The notes below the pieces were generated by a model that saw only the letters and a list, made by a program, of their open reading frames with translations, had not been told where the DNA came from and searched no databases. This document shows, piece by piece, positions 47,938-58,638 of a stretch of 64,000 bases of DNA; positions within the stretch are counted from its first letter, which is position 1, and every line of letters starts with the position of its first letter. This stretch comes from Corynebacterium sp. MSK297 (GTDB lineage: Bacteria > Actinomycetota > Actinomycetes > Mycobacteriales > Mycobacteriaceae), in contig NZ_JASPGD010000004.1 in the NCBI RefSeq assembly GCF_030232885.1, forward strand, positions 217,159 to 281,158, given 5' to 3'. A program made the position numbers and the translations under genes.

Positions 47938-48636
47938 CTATAGTTGTGCGCTCAACTCCCGCGCGGTTTGTTGGATAATTCCTGCGTAGCACTCGCTAGG
48001 GCTGGGGTGCATGCGCTCGGTGGACCCGGAAACGGAGAGCACTGCGACTAGAGAATTACTGGCATCAAATATCGGTGCCGAGATGCTGGCCAGGCCTGGT
48101 TCGCGTTCGCCGATGGATTCCGACCAACCGCGTTCGGCGGCCTCGGTGACGTCGGCAAGCGAATAGGAGGCGGTGGCAAGGATTCGGTCGCGCTCATCAG
48201 GGGTGACGTCGGCAAGTAAAACCCGGGCAGCTGACCCTGAGTTCAAAGTCAGCGTCGAACCTACCGGCACCACGTTGTGTAAACCTGAAGTTGGTTCGCA
48301 GGCGGCGATACAGATGCGCTCGTCGCCGCGGCGCTGGTAAAGCTGCACGGATTCGCCAGTTGATTCCATCAGATTTTCCATAAATGGGGTAGCTGTGGCC
48401 ACCAGTTTATCCTGGGATCCGGGAAGTTCTGGTCCGGCACCCCAGCGTCCGTCGCCGTGGCGTGCCAAGATCTGGTGCATCTCCAATGCGCTGGCAATCC
48501 GGTGTGCGGTGGCGCGGGGTATGCCGGTGTCGGCGCACAGCTCGGAGAGGTTCATGGGGGTTGTCGCGGTGGCTTTCATAATCGCAATTGCACGATCGAG
48601 CACCTTGATTCCCGAGATTTCACTATACCGTCCCAT
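47938..48636 (-). CDS. ltbR: IclR-family regulator LtbR (leucine and tryptophan biosynthesis)
   Basis: 232 residues. N-terminal winged [23 protein letters not shown], then [20 protein letters not shown]. The C-terminal effector domain contains [40 protein letters not shown] and [20 protein letters not shown]. In C. glutamicum LtbR is encoded divergently from leuCD and represses leuB, leuCD and trp genes; the same arrangement occurs here with a 50-bp divergent gap. The gap has TGATACTATCTT and TAACATGTGGGATAAC elements that may include the operator. Confidence 0.9.
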   Translation of the reverse strand: MGRYSEISGIKVLDRAIAIMKATATTPMNLSELCADTGIPRATAHRIASALEMHQILARHGDGRWGAGPELPGSQDKLVATATPFMENLMESTGESVQLYQRRGDERICIAACEPTSGLHNVVPVGSTLTLNSGSAARVLLADVTPDERDRILATASYSLADVTEAAERGWSESIGEREPGLASISAPIFDASNSLVAVLSVSGSTERMHPSPSECYAGIIQQTARELSAQL

Positions 48637-48686
48637 ACCATGATACTATCTTCCTAACATGTGGGATAACAAGTGAGGTGGAAACC

Positions 48687-50099
48687 ATGACAGAAAAACT
48701 CACTCTGGCCGAAAAAGTATGGCGCGATCACGTCGTCGTCGAAGGAGAAGACGGCAAACCAGACCTGATCTACATCGACTTTCAGCTGCTACACGAAGTC
48801 ACCAGCCCGCAGGCTTTTGACGGGCTGCGGATGAATGGTCGTGCGATGCGGCACCCGGAGCTACACCTGGCCACCGAGGACCACAATGTGCCAACGCAAG
48901 GTATTACCAAAGGTAACCTGCTGGAGATCAAAGAAGAAACCTCCCGCACGCAGGTGGGCACGCTGCGCAAAAACTGCGAAGAATTCGGCATCCGCCTGCA
49001 TTCCATGGGGGATAAGCAACAGGGCATTGTCCACACCGTCGGCCCACAGCTCGGGATCACGCAGCCAGGCATGACCATCGTTTGCGGTGATTCGCATACT
49101 TCCACCCACGGGGCATTCGGCTCGATTGCCATGGGCATTGGCACCTCTGAGGTGGAGCACGTTATGGCCACGCAGACGCTGTCGCTGAAGCCTTTCAAAA
49201 CCATGGCCATTGAGGTCAGCGGTGAACTGCAGCCAGACGTAACGGCTAAGGACCTAATCCTGGCGATCATCGCGAAGATCGGCACCGGCGGCGGGCAAGG
49301 CCACATCATTGAATATCGCGGCGAGGCTATCGAGAAGCTTTCGATGGAAGCGCGCATGACCATCTGCAATATGTCTATCGAAGCCGGTGCGCGTGCCGGA
49401 ATGGTCGCGCCTGATGAAAAGACCTTTGATTACGTGCGCGGGCGCGAATTCGCCCCGGAAAATTTTGACGAGGCTGTTGCATATTGGAAGACCTTGCCGA
49501 CGGATGACGGTGCCGAGTTCGACACTGTGGTGGAGATCGATGGCTCTGCGCTGCGCCCATTCGTCACCTGGGGAACTAACCCAGGTCAAGGATTGCCGCT
49601 AGACGCAGTGGTGCCGAACCCGGAAGACTGCACTGATGATAGCGACCGCGCTGCTACAGAGAAAGCCCTGGCCTACATGGACCTGCAGCCAGGTACTCCA
49701 CTACGTGATATCAAGATCGACACTGTTTTCTTGGGCTCGTGCACCAATGCGCGCATTGAGGATCTGCGAGCTGCCGCCGAGGTCGTCCGCGGACACAAGC
49801 TGGCTCCGGATACCCGCATGATGGTGGTGCCGTCCTCGGCGTGGGTCAAACAGCAAGCCGAAGAAGAAGGCTTGGACAAGATCTTTACCGACTTTGGTGC
49901 GGAATGGCGCACCGCGGGTTGTTCAATGTGCTTGGGCATGAACCCGGATCAACTGCGCCCAGGTGAGCGCTCGGCATCGACGTCAAACCGCAACTTCGAA
50001 GGCCGTCAAGGCCCCGGCGGACGCACTCACTTGGTCTCGCCAGCTGTAGCCGCTGCTACCGCAATCAAAGGCACCCTGGCCAGCCCGGCGGATTTATAA
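48687..50099 (+). CDS. leuC: 3-isopropylmalate dehydratase large subunit
   Basis: 470 residues. Isomerises 2- to 3-isopropylmalate with LeuD. The [4Fe-4S] cysteines are in [20 protein letters not shown] (one) and [14 protein letters not shown] (two). The aconitase-fold motif [20 protein letters not shown] and the C-terminal [20 protein letters not shown] are present. ATG 48687 follows GAGGTGG; GTG 48678 in frame is too close to it. Divergent from ltbR and 29 bp upstream of leuD. Confidence 0.96.
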   Translation: MTEKLTLAEKVWRDHVVVEGEDGKPDLIYIDFQLLHEVTSPQAFDGLRMNGRAMRHPELHLATEDHNVPTQGITKGNLLEIKEETSRTQVGTLRKNCEEFGIRLHSMGDKQQGIVHTVGPQLGITQPGMTIVCGDSHTSTHGAFGSIAMGIGTSEVEHVMATQTLSLKPFKTMAIEVSGELQPDVTAKDLILAIIAKIGTGGGQGHIIEYRGEAIEKLSMEARMTICNMSIEAGARAGMVAPDEKTFDYVRGREFAPENFDEAVAYWKTLPTDDGAEFDTVVEIDGSALRPFVTWGTNPGQGLPLDAVVPNPEDCTDDSDRAATEKALAYMDLQPGTPLRDIKIDTVFLGSCTNARIEDLRAAAEVVRGHKLAPDTRMMVVPSSAWVKQQAEEEGLDKIFTDFGAEWRTAGCSMCLGMNPDQLRPGERSASTSNRNFEGRQGPGGRTHLVSPAVAAATAIKGTLASPADL

Positions 50100-50128
50100 A
50101 GTAGCGAGGACAAAGAGGAGCACAACCC

Positions 50129-50719
50129 ATGGAAAAATTCACCACACACACCGGCGTTGGTGTGCCGATGCCGTACTCCAACGTTGATACCGATCAGATC
50201 ATTCCTGCGGTCTACCTCAAGCGCGTCTCGCGCACTGGTTTCGAGGACGGTCTGTTTGCCAACTGGCGCAAAAATGATGATTTCGTGCTCAACCGCGAAG
50301 AATTCCGTAATGGCTCCGTGCTGTTCGTCGGCCCGGATTTCGGCACCGGTTCCTCTCGTGAACACGCAGTCTGGGCACTGGGAGACTACGGCTTCCGTGC
50401 GGTATTTTCGCCGCGTTTCGCCGATATTTTCCGCGGTAACGCTGGAAAAGCCGGTTTGCTGGCGGGCATTATGGAACAAACCGATATCGAGCTGATTTGG
50501 AAGCAGCTGGAAGCAGAACCCGGCACTGAGGCGACGGTCGACTTGGAATCGCGTTCCGTGAAGATCGGCGGGAATGTCTACCCATTTGAAATCGACGATT
50601 ACACGGCCTGGCGCCTGCGCGAAGGCTTGGATGATATCGGGCTGACATTAAAAAATGACGACGCGATTAGTGATTTCGAATCGCGCCGCCCGGGCTTCAA
50701 GCCACAGGTTCGTAGCTAG
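50129..50719 (+). CDS. leuD: 3-isopropylmalate dehydratase small subunit
   Basis: 196 residues, partner of LeuC. It has [20 protein letters not shown] and the swivel-domain motif [20 protein letters not shown], then [23 protein letters not shown] 50129 follows AAGAGGAG. Its stop codon overlaps that of the convergent mutT1 by 3 to 4 bases. Confidence 0.96.
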   Translation: MEKFTTHTGVGVPMPYSNVDTDQIIPAVYLKRVSRTGFEDGLFANWRKNDDFVLNREEFRNGSVLFVGPDFGTGSSREHAVWALGDYGFRAVFSPRFADIFRGNAGKAGLLAGIMEQTDIELIWKQLEAEPGTEATVDLESRSVKIGGNVYPFEIDDYTAWRLREGLDDIGLTLKNDDAISDFESRRPGFKPQVRS

Positions 50720-51711
50720 CGCACTGGCAGTGGCGAGGCCAGATAGTCGGCACCGACGAGCGTGCCTTCGCGCAGCGCGAGCACCCAGGTGCCGGCTTTT
50801 TTAAATTCCCGCGGTTCGATGTCAAAGTCGGTCTCGGCCGCTAAAGTCTCGATGATCTCCGGCATCATCCCACCTTGTGAGACGATGACCGGGACTCCAC
50901 CGCCGGTAGCAATCTCCCGGAATCGCGCGGTGGCTGCGGCAAGGTCATCCAGTCCGGCATCCCCCACAATCTGCTCGGTAGTGACTGGCAGGCTTAGTGC
51001 GTCGGACAACGGGGCAATGGTGGATTGACAGCGTGCCGGTTCTGCGGAATACAGTGCGGTCGGCTTGTACGCACTTAGCATGGGCACCAGAAATTCTGCT
51101 TGCCGACGCCCTTTTTTATGCAGCGGGCGCAGATTGTCATCGCCGCTCCAGGTTTTGCGGTCATGTGCTTTTGCGTGGCGCACATACAGTACGCGCGTGT
51201 CGACGGCGTCGTCATGCCGGGTGGCTGCCTGTTCCAAGACTCGCCGGTCGGTGTCGTAGGTCAGCTTGTCGCATGCCTCGTTTACGCTGAGCCAGCGGAG
51301 TTTGTTGACCTCATCATTTTTCCGAAATTTCCCGCCGGTGACCTCCGCGTTCCAGTAAAACACCACCTTGGTGCGGCCTTGCACTGGGTAGTTGACTGAT
51401 CCCAGCAGCGAGCCGAGCTGCACCTGGTAGCCGGTCTCCTCGGCGATTTCGCGCACACAACAGCTTGCCAACGACTCACCGGGATCAACTTTGCCTTTGG
51501 CCAGTGACCAATCGTCGTAACGCGGGCGGTGAATGACCGCGACCTCTGCAGTGCCGTTGTCCCCGCGGCGCCACAAGACGGCACCGGCGGCCAGCGTCGG
51601 CTTGGGGTAGTCGGCGCCGGGGTTTTTGGCGATCTGGTGGTAGCGGGCGGACAGACTAAATCCGCTCTGGTTATCTTTATCAGCTTCGCTCATCTGGGAT
51701 TTTTTCACCAT
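50716..51711 (-). CDS. mutT1: MutT1-type Nudix hydrolase fused to a histidine phosphatase domain
   Basis: About 331 residues. The N-terminal Nudix domain has the box [20 protein letters not shown] (G-x5-E-x7-RE-x2-EE). The C-terminal histidine-phosphatase domain has the RH motif [20 protein letters not shown] and a second His in [15 protein letters not shown] position; the usual second catalytic His there appears as Gln (VSQGG instead of VSHGG), which may lower activity. The two-domain layout is that of mycobacterial MutT1 (Rv2985), which removes 8-oxo-dGTP and processes diadenosine polyphosphates. ATG 51709-51711 is used, with GGAAAG upstream. Confidence 0.87.
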   Translation of the reverse strand: MVKKSQMSEADKDNQSGFSLSARYHQIAKNPGADYPKPTLAAGAVLWRRGDNGTAEVAVIHRPRYDDWSLAKGKVDPGESLASCCVREIAEETGYQVQLGSLLGSVNYPVQGRTKVVFYWNAEVTGGKFRKNDEVNKLRWLSVNEACDKLTYDTDRRVLEQAATRHDDAVDTRVLYVRHAKAHDRKTWSGDDNLRPLHKKGRRQAEFLVPMLSAYKPTALYSAEPARCQSTIAPLSDALSLPVTTEQIVGDAGLDDLAAATARFREIATGGGVPVIVSQGGMMPEIIETLAAETDFDIEPREFKKAGTWVLALREGTLVGADYLASPLPVR

Positions 51712-51872
51712 GATGACTATCTTTCCGAAAACTATCGCATTTTGCATAACCAGCACGTGCCCAACCCGAGCCTAACCCCCCTGTTCAATTTGTGCCTAAT
51801 TTTGTGCCTATCGTCTGGTGGTGGCACCTGCCCACCCGGTAGGCTGGTGGGGATGTATTTCAAGGAGGCGCA

Positions 51873-52865
51873 ATGAGGGTCGCGGTCATGGGAGCTGGTT
51901 CGTGGGGGACCACGCTGGCAAAAGTTTTCGCCGATGCCGGAAATAACGTCTGCTTGTGGGCGCGGCGTCAAGAGCTGGCAGAAGCCATCAGCAACACCCG
52001 GGAAAACCCGGATTATTTGCCGGGTATTACGCTTCCCGACGCCCTGGAAGTCACCACGGATATCGCGGCCGCGCTGGGCGGTTCGGAAATCGTGGTGTGT
52101 GGCGTGCCCTCGCAAACTCTCCGCGATAACGTCAGTGCCTGGGCGCCGCTGATTCCCAACGATGCCACGGTGCTGTCGATTTCGAAGGGCATTGAGCGCG
52201 GCACCTTGAAGCGCATGACGGAAGTCATCGTGGAAGCCGGCATTGAAGAAGACCGCGTCGCTGTTTTATCGGGGCCGAACCTGGCGCGCGAGGTTGCTTT
52301 GGAACAGCCCGCGGCTACCGTGATCGCTTGCGTGGATGAAAACCGCGCGAAGCTGGTGCAGGCCGCGGTGGCGAATCACTATATCCGCCCGTATACCAAT
52401 ACCGACGTCATCGGCTGCGAGCTCGGCGGGGCTTGTAAAAACGTCATTGCGCTGGCCTGCGGCATGGCCACCGGGTTGAGTCTGGGGGAAAATACCCAGG
52501 CCACGCTGATCACCCGCGGGTTGGCAGAAATTACCCGCTTAGGCAACGCCCTGGGCGCCGACGAGCGCACCTTCGCAGGCCTGGCCGGTTTGGGTGATCT
52601 GGTGGCTACGTGTAACTCGGAGTTGTCCCGCAACCGTACTTTTGGCAAGCGTTTGGGGCTGGGAGATAGCTTGGCGCAAGCGAAAGCCGCAACGAAAGGC
52701 CAGGTGGCGGAAGGCGTGATTTCGTCGAATTCGATTTTCCAGCTTGCCCAGGACCATAACGTCGATATGCCGCTGACCCAGGCGGTGTATTCGGTGTGCC
52801 ATAAAGATCTCGCGGTGGCCGATATGATGGTTTCGCTGATGGGGCGATCGAAAAAGTCGGAGTAG
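51873..52865 (+). CDS. gpsA: NAD(P)-dependent glycerol-3-phosphate dehydrogenase
   Basis: 330 residues. Makes sn-glycerol-3-phosphate for phospholipids. Starts [20 protein letters not shown] (GxGxxG) and has the family motifs [39 protein letters not shown] with the catalytic Lys, and [23 protein letters not shown] 51873 follows AAGGAGGCG. Confidence 0.96.
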   Translation: MRVAVMGAGSWGTTLAKVFADAGNNVCLWARRQELAEAISNTRENPDYLPGITLPDALEVTTDIAAALGGSEIVVCGVPSQTLRDNVSAWAPLIPNDATVLSISKGIERGTLKRMTEVIVEAGIEEDRVAVLSGPNLAREVALEQPAATVIACVDENRAKLVQAAVANHYIRPYTNTDVIGCELGGACKNVIALACGMATGLSLGENTQATLITRGLAEITRLGNALGADERTFAGLAGLGDLVATCNSELSRNRTFGKRLGLGDSLAQAKAATKGQVAEGVISSNSIFQLAQDHNVDMPLTQAVYSVCHKDLAVADMMVSLMGRSKKSE

Positions 52866-52913
52866 CCCGGATAAGCCGCAGAAACGCGGTGTGCCGGTGG
52901 TAGCATGACGCGC

Positions 52914-53975
52914 ATGACAAACAAGACGCGCGTGGCAGTATTTTATGGTGGTCGGAGCACCGAGCATTCGGTTTCTTGCGTATCCGCTTCGGCGGTCATG
53001 GCTCACTTGGACCCGGACCGTTATGAGGTTATTCCTGTCGGCATCACTAAAGACGGTGTGTTCACGGTAGGCGAGCAGGGCTTAAAAATTGTTGCTGGCC
53101 AGTTGCCGGAAGTTACGCTGCGTGACGAGCTTGCATTATCGCTGAACCCGCAGCGTAGGGTGCTGCACGATCTCACCACCGGTAAAGTGCATGCAGAGTT
53201 CGATGTGGTCTTCCCCGTCCTCCATGGACCGTTTGGTGAGGACGGCACCATTCAGGGCATGCTGGAATTAGCCGATATTCCGTATGTGGGCACCGGTGTG
53301 TTGTCTTCGGCGGCGAGCATGGACAAGGAGTACACGAAAAAGCTGCTGGTTGCTGAGCAGCTGCCGGTCACCCCGGAGGCAGTCGTCGGGGCAGGTGAAG
53401 TGCTTGCCGACGACGACAAGCAGCGTTTAGGCCTGCCGGTGTTTGTGAAACCGGCCCGCGGTGGCTCCTCGATTGGGGTTTCCAAGGTCACTGATTGGCA
53501 GGATTTCCCGGCTGCGCTGGATGCTGCGCGTGATGCGGATGTGGCAGGCAAGGCGATCGTGGAAACCGAGATCGTCGGCGATGAGGTCGAGGTTGGTGTT
53601 TTGCAGTATCCAGATGGCCGCATCGTGGCTTCCGTGCCAGCGAAGCTGAACAATATTGCTGCCAGCGAAGAGGGCTTTTATGGTTTTGAAACTAAGTATC
53701 TTGCCGACGTTGTCACCCCGACCATTCCGGCCCCGTATGATGACGAGCTTACCGGCCAGCTGCAGGACATGGCGCAGGCCGCATTCCGGGCACTTGATTG
53801 CCAGGGACTGGCACGGGTGGATTTCTTCGTTACCGCATCCGGCCCGGTGATCAATGAGATCAACACCATGCCAGGTTTTACGCCGATTTCGATGTACCCG
53901 CAGGTATTCCAGGCCAGTGGTGTTGCCTACCCGGAGCTGTTGGATACCATGATCCAGACGGCGCTGTCGCGCTAG
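52914..53975 (+). CDS. ddl: D-alanine-D-alanine ligase
   Basis: 353 residues; ATP-grasp enzyme making the peptidoglycan dipeptide. It has VFYGGRSTEHSVSCVSASAV, LHGPFGEDGTIQGMLELADI, VKPARGGSSIGVSKV, and RVDFFVTASGPVINEINTMP with the Mg-binding residues, then FTPISMYPQVFQASG. ATG 52914 is preferred over ATG 52905, which is 9 bases earlier in frame. The last 26 bases are the first unit of a tandem repeat that continues past the stop. Confidence 0.95.
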   Translation: MTNKTRVAVFYGGRSTEHSVSCVSASAVMAHLDPDRYEVIPVGITKDGVFTVGEQGLKIVAGQLPEVTLRDELALSLNPQRRVLHDLTTGKVHAEFDVVFPVLHGPFGEDGTIQGMLELADIPYVGTGVLSSAASMDKEYTKKLLVAEQLPVTPEAVVGAGEVLADDDKQRLGLPVFVKPARGGSSIGVSKVTDWQDFPAALDAARDADVAGKAIVETEIVGDEVEVGVLQYPDGRIVASVPAKLNNIAASEEGFYGFETKYLADVVTPTIPAPYDDELTGQLQDMAQAAFRALDCQGLARVDFFVTASGPVINEINTMPGFTPISMYPQVFQASGVAYPELLDTMIQTALSR

Positions 53976-54082
53976 CGACCCAGACGGCGCTGTCGCGCTA
54001 GCGACCCAGACCGCGCCGGAGTGCTAGCGACTCAGACCGCGCTGGCGCGCTAGCAGCTAGCTAGGTCGGCCCGGCGCGCTAG
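53950..54082 (+). repeat. 26-bp tandem repeats derived from the 3' end of ddl
   Basis: Units of 26 bases ending CGCTAG or TGCTAG. Unit 1, 53950-53975, is the ddl end including its stop. Unit 2, 53976-54001, differs from it only in its first bases. Units 3 (54002-54027) and 4 (54028-54053) are diverged, and a partial degenerate copy runs to about 54082. Each copy recreates a TAG in the ddl frame context, and the array reaches the stop codon of the convergent DUF3515 gene. Confidence 0.88.
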
Positions 54083-55254
54083 CCGGCATTGGGGGCGGCC
54101 GCAGTGTGTTGCTTCAGCAGCTCAGTGATGCGTGAGAGCGATTCTTGCGCAGCAGCTTGCGGCGTCGATACTGCTACCGCAACTTCCCGACCCAACGGGT
54201 ACCAGGTGGAGGCAGTAGTGCCGTCGGCAAGCACGGTGTCTTCGAACCACGGCACTTCGTTGATTTGTTGCAAACGCTCACCCAGGGGAACGTCGGGGTC
54301 CGCGATGCCGCAGCGCAGCACGATCGGCTCGTAGCCCGGGTGTGTCCAGGCGATGGTGTCTTTGGCGGTGTCGTCGTACAGTTCGTAGCCTTCGGCCGGG
54401 GTGAAACCATCTTGGGCGGCGCTGATCAGTGGCTGGCAGGCGGCGAGGTCGTCGGAGCTGCCGGAGGCGAGTTCAGATAACGGGGCCGGGTGCGGTTGGT
54501 GCTTACGAAGTTCTAAGGCCTCTGTTGCCCCAGTCAATTGTGCGATGGCTTTGTGGGCCTCGCGGGAAGTGGCGGCAGCGCTATCCTGCTCTGTATTTTC
54601 TCCGGCAGCGCCAGTGCCTGCACCGTCATTTTCTGCAGCGTTGCCGCCTGCGCGGTCCACGGTGACCGCGACCGTCGGAAAGCGGTTGGTGGAATACCAG
54701 GTGGTTAGCGTTGAACCTGGGGTTTGGTCTTGTACCTCGAGCCATTCGGTTGCTGTATTACCGTCACTTGAGCTGCCGCTAGAGTTCTCACTAGAACTAG
54801 CACCGTCGGCTGCAACCACTTGCGTGTGTGAATATTCGCTGTATTGGAACGGAGTGTCCACGCCACATCGCAGGCTCACTTGGTCTCGGTAGTTTCCGCC
54901 AGCACCAGAGCTTCCGGCGGCCCAGGCGGCCACACCGGCGGGGGCGGGCTCGGCGATTTCTGCGCGTGGGAGGTCAGCGACTTCGTCGGGAAGCGAGTCG
55001 ATAAGCTGTTGGCATTCGGCAGAATCTGCGTGTTCGGCGGGCAAATCCGATAGTGTCACCGTCGGGGCACCACCACCAATGATGCGCGCACCCGCTAATA
55101 CCACCGCGACCAGGCCTAGTGATAAGCCCAGCGAGGTGTAAATCGGGGCGCGGCCGATGCCTTCCACCGGGTCGGTAGCTGCCAGCTCGTTGTCTGGTGA
55201 AGCGCCATCTGCGCTATCTGCATTTTCTGCACTGTTGGTGGGATCTGCAGTCAT
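54079..55254 (-). CDS. DUF3515-family membrane protein with duplicated domain
   Basis: 391 residues from ATG 55252-55254. A polar Asp/Ala-rich start, one membrane segment (SLGLSLGLVAVVLAGARIIG, about 45-65), then an extracytoplasmic DUF3515 domain (about 75-215; VSLRCGVDTPFQYSEYSHTQ). After a Gly/Asn/Glu-rich linker there is a second copy (about 275-380; IVLRCGIADPDVPLGERLQQ, TTASTWYPLGREVAVAVSTP). Mycobacterial relatives next to thiL have a single domain. Function unknown; envelope location inferred. Confidence 0.78.
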   Translation of the reverse strand: MTADPTNSAENADSADGASPDNELAATDPVEGIGRAPIYTSLGLSLGLVAVVLAGARIIGGGAPTVTLSDLPAEHADSAECQQLIDSLPDEVADLPRAEIAEPAPAGVAAWAAGSSGAGGNYRDQVSLRCGVDTPFQYSEYSHTQVVAADGASSSENSSGSSSDGNTATEWLEVQDQTPGSTLTTWYSTNRFPTVAVTVDRAGGNAAENDGAGTGAAGENTEQDSAAATSREAHKAIAQLTGATEALELRKHQPHPAPLSELASGSSDDLAACQPLISAAQDGFTPAEGYELYDDTAKDTIAWTHPGYEPIVLRCGIADPDVPLGERLQQINEVPWFEDTVLADGTTASTWYPLGREVAVAVSTPQAAAQESLSRITELLKQHTAAAPNAG

Positions 55255-55295
55255 AATCGAAAGTCTAACGAACAGCATCGAATGAAAGGCTATGA

Positions 55296-56309
55296 GTGAG
55301 CGATAAGCCAACCCAGCCAGCCAAGACAGTCCAGCCAACTCGCCGTACCCTCGGTGAAGTCAGTGAGCGTGAGGTCATCCAGGCCATTACCGAAGCTGCG
55401 CCGTCAGTGATTAACGGTGACGATGCCGCGGTACTATTTCCGGGCCAACCCAACTCGCGCACGGTAGTCGCCACGGACACTTTGGTGGAAGGCCGACATT
55501 TCCGCCTGGATTGGTCTAGCCCAGAAGAGGTGGGACAGAAAGCCATCCTGCAAAATTTCGCCGATATTGAGGCCATGGGTGCGCGCCCGACTGCGGTGTT
55601 GTTGTCGCTGTCCGCCCCGCCGGAGACCCCGCTGGAGGTCGTGCGCGGTATTGCTGCAGGCATTGGCACCCGGGCCCGCCGGTACACCGCTGAGTTGGTC
55701 GGCGGTGATGTCACCAAGTCGAACCAGCTCATCGTCACGATTACCGCTGTGGGTTCGTTGGGCGGTTCCCGTAGCCCGCTGACTTTGGACCGGGCGCGCG
55801 CCGGGCAGCAGCTGGTTGCCCATGGTCGTCTGGGGTGGTCGGCCGCCGGGCTGGCGTTGTTGGAGCGGTTTGGCCGGGCGGGTATTCCCCGGGAGCTGAC
55901 TTCGCTTGTCGACGCCCACTGCGCTCCGTGGCTCAGCCCCAACCGTGGGATGATCGCCCGTGCCGCAGGGGCTTCGGCGATGACGGATAACTCGGATGGG
56001 TTGCTGCGCGAACTGCAGTTGTTGTGCCAACGTTCTGGGGTAGGCGTCGATCTGGACTCTGCCGCGCTCGCCCCGGATGACTTGCTCGTCCACGCTGGCG
56101 AGGTGCTCGGCATTGACCCCTGGGATTGGGTACTCGGTGGGGGAGAAGACCACACCCTGCTTGCAACCACGGCCAAATCCGCGCCGTCCGGCTTCCGGCG
56201 CATCGGTGATATCACCGCCGGGACGAAATCCGCGCAGCACAATGTCTGTATGGATGCCACACCAATCCAACACAGCGCAGCCAACCAAGGATGGGAGTCT
56301 TTCCAATGA
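55296..56309 (+). CDS. thiL: Thiamine-monophosphate kinase
   Basis: 337 residues, starting at GTG 55296. Phosphorylates TMP to TPP. It has [20 protein letters not shown] (Mg-binding Asp pair), [19 protein letters not shown], and [20 protein letters not shown], then [19 protein letters not shown] and [12 protein letters not shown]. Its stop overlaps the ung start (ATGA). Confidence 0.95.
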   Translation: MSDKPTQPAKTVQPTRRTLGEVSEREVIQAITEAAPSVINGDDAAVLFPGQPNSRTVVATDTLVEGRHFRLDWSSPEEVGQKAILQNFADIEAMGARPTAVLLSLSAPPETPLEVVRGIAAGIGTRARRYTAELVGGDVTKSNQLIVTITAVGSLGGSRSPLTLDRARAGQQLVAHGRLGWSAAGLALLERFGRAGIPRELTSLVDAHCAPWLSPNRGMIARAAGASAMTDNSDGLLRELQLLCQRSGVGVDLDSAALAPDDLLVHAGEVLGIDPWDWVLGGGEDHTLLATTAKSAPSGFRRIGDITAGTKSAQHNVCMDATPIQHSAANQGWESFQ

Positions 56310-56989
56310 CCGATACTGAGCTTGCCCAGAAACTCTCCGCCTGGCCCGGCCTGCTCAATCGCGTCGACAAGTCCTGGTACCCAGCACTGTCCACTGTGAG
56401 CGACGAGATCATCGCGGCCATGAGCTACGCCAGCCAAGGAGACTACCTGCCAGCAGAGGACGACGTTTTCCGCGCGCTGTCCCTACCTCTGGAGAAGGTC
56501 CGCGTGCTCATCGTCGGCCAAGACCCCTACCCAACACCCGGGCACGCGATGGGACTGTCGTTTTCCACCCACCCGGCAGCCACCGGGGCACCGCCACGTT
56601 CACTGGCGAATATCTACCAAGAACTCGCCGCCGATACTGGCCACGCCGTGACCGCCGACGGCGACCTACGCCCCTGGCACGAACAAGGCGTGCTGCTACT
56701 CAACCGGGTGCTCACCGTCGCGCCGGGCCAAGCAGGCTCACACCGCAAACAAGGCTGGGAGGCCGTGACTGAAGCCATCCTGCGCGCCCTACCGGCAGAA
56801 AACTTGGTGGCCATTCTGTGGGGCAAACAAGCCCAGGAATGCGAGAAATTCCTCGACTGTCCAGTGATTACCAGCCCACACCCGTCACCACTTTCGGCAC
56901 GCCGCGGCTTTTTCGGCTCCCGCCCGTTTAGCCGCGCCAACCAGTACCTGACAGACCAGGGCTGCCAGCCAATTGATTGGCAATTATAA
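56306..56989 (+). CDS. ung: Uracil-DNA glycosylase (family 1)
   Basis: 227 residues. The water-activating loop is [20 protein letters not shown]; the Leu-intercalation/His motif is [23 protein letters not shown] 56306 overlaps the thiL stop by 4 bases; an upstream frame from 56291 is inside thiL. Confidence 0.96.
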   Translation: MTDTELAQKLSAWPGLLNRVDKSWYPALSTVSDEIIAAMSYASQGDYLPAEDDVFRALSLPLEKVRVLIVGQDPYPTPGHAMGLSFSTHPAATGAPPRSLANIYQELAADTGHAVTADGDLRPWHEQGVLLLNRVLTVAPGQAGSHRKQGWEAVTEAILRALPAENLVAILWGKQAQECEKFLDCPVITSPHPSPLSARRGFFGSRPFSRANQYLTDQGCQPIDWQL

Positions 56990-57008
56990 GATTGTAAGCT
57001 AGAACATC

Positions 57009-58637
57009 ATGTCTTTGCGCCCAGATACTCTTGCCGACGCCACCGCACCTGCCACCCGCCTCGACGGGGCAGGTCTGCGTCGTTGGGCGCAGCGCGCCGC
57101 TACAGAGCTGCAGCGTCGGCACAGCGAAATCAACGGGCTGAATGTGTACCCGGTACCGGATTCCGATACTGGCTCGAATATGTCGTTCACCATGGATTCG
57201 GCCCTGGCCCAAGCCACCGAAACCCCAGATAACCACGTTGCTACTGCACTAGCCATGGGCGCTGCGCGCGGAGCACGTGGCAACTCCGGGGTGATCCTCT
57301 CACAGGTACTACGCGGCATTGCCGATTCTTGCCCAGATAGCTGCCTGCAAGCCCCACAGTTGCGCTTAGCGTTGCACAGCGCAGTGGAATTATCAGAAAA
57401 AGCCATTGCCGCGCCGGTAGAAGGCACCATCATCAGTGTGTTGCGCGCCTGCGCACAGGCAGCGGATCCCACGGCAGCGACCGAAGCTACAGAAACAGAC
57501 TTACTTACCACCGCCTGCGACGCCCTCCACGCCGGTGAACAAGCACTCGCCGCCACGCCCTCGCAGCTGCCAGAACTCCGCGAAGCCGGCGTCGTCGATG
57601 CCGGGGGAGTAGGCCTACTAGTGCTGCTGCAAACGCTGGTGGACGAACTCGAAGGCCGCACAGAACCACACGCCAGTGCGCTGGCCACCGATACCTTCGT
57701 CTCCCACGCCGACCAGAACCGCAGCCACCACCTGGAAGTGATGTTCTTTTTCACCGGCGACGTCGACCAGCTCGAAGCCGGCATCGCACCATTGGGCGAC
57801 AGCCTGATCATCGCCCGCGTCAACGACACCGAGGCCACCGTGCACATTCACAGTCACCGCGCAGGGGCAGTGATTGAAGAAAGCCTGGCGCATGGCCGCC
57901 CGAGCGATATTCGCCTGGAGGTGCTACCCGATGGCCAGGCAGCGGAAGCAGATGGGGACGGCGACAACCAGGAAGCTGGCGTTGGTGCTGAGGATGCGAC
58001 CGGGACTGGTTCTGGAGCTGGGGAAGTAGGCAATGACAAAGTTATCCGGCCTGTGAGTAAACACCGGCAACTGGTGGCTTTGGTGGATGATGCGAAGATC
58101 GCCGAGCTCTTCGCTCAAGCAGGTGCGCATGTGCTCGCGCCACAGGACTTTGTGCAGCAGCATCGCGGTGGTGCATTCACCGACGCCAGTGGCTCTCATC
58201 CCGGTGCAGTGACAGCTGCCAGCATGGCGGAGATGTCACAGTTAACTGTGCTCAGCAACGGCTACACCAACGCCCAGCAGCACCAGCAGTGGCGTTCCCA
58301 GGGCGCAGAGGTCATCGAAACCGTCTCACTGTGCGCGGGCATTGCCGCGATTTCGGTGTACGACAAAACCCTGCCCCCAGCCGAAGCCACCGAAATCATG
58401 TGTGAGGCCGCGAATGCCATGCGCACAGCAATAATCGAAAACCCAACCGAGTTCGGTGATCAGCTCGGCCCCGAAGTACTACGCATAGCATCTCAGCTGG
58501 TGGGAGACGATGCGGAACAGATCACCGTGCTCACCCCGATTCCGGCCGCTATTGACGCCGAGGCACTGGCTAAGTTGGGCGTAGAAGTCATCGTATTTGC
58601 CACGGAAACAGGGCCAATTGAACTAGGGGTGGAATGA
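57009..58637 (+). CDS. DAK2/FakA-like kinase-domain protein
   Basis: 542 residues. The N-terminal DhaL (DAK2) domain has NGLNVYPVPDSDTGSNMSFT, with Mg/ATP-binding Asps, and GAARGARGNSGVILSQVLRG. A middle domain and a long Asp/Gly/Ala-rich linker (about 310-345) follow, then a C-terminal DegV-like domain (AEMSQLTVLSNGYTNAQQHQ). Gram-positive homologues (FakA, formerly YloV) phosphorylate fatty acids bound to FakB; no FakB gene is in the window. It precedes recG by one base, and the two are commonly adjacent in actinobacteria. Confidence 0.88.
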   Translation: MSLRPDTLADATAPATRLDGAGLRRWAQRAATELQRRHSEINGLNVYPVPDSDTGSNMSFTMDSALAQATETPDNHVATALAMGAARGARGNSGVILSQVLRGIADSCPDSCLQAPQLRLALHSAVELSEKAIAAPVEGTIISVLRACAQAADPTAATEATETDLLTTACDALHAGEQALAATPSQLPELREAGVVDAGGVGLLVLLQTLVDELEGRTEPHASALATDTFVSHADQNRSHHLEVMFFFTGDVDQLEAGIAPLGDSLIIARVNDTEATVHIHSHRAGAVIEESLAHGRPSDIRLEVLPDGQAAEADGDGDNQEAGVGAEDATGTGSGAGEVGNDKVIRPVSKHRQLVALVDDAKIAELFAQAGAHVLAPQDFVQQHRGGAFTDASGSHPGAVTAASMAEMSQLTVLSNGYTNAQQHQQWRSQGAEVIETVSLCAGIAAISVYDKTLPPAEATEIMCEAANAMRTAIIENPTEFGDQLGPEVLRIASQLVGDDAEQITVLTPIPAAIDAEALAKLGVEVIVFATETGPIELGVE

Positions 58638-58638
58638 C

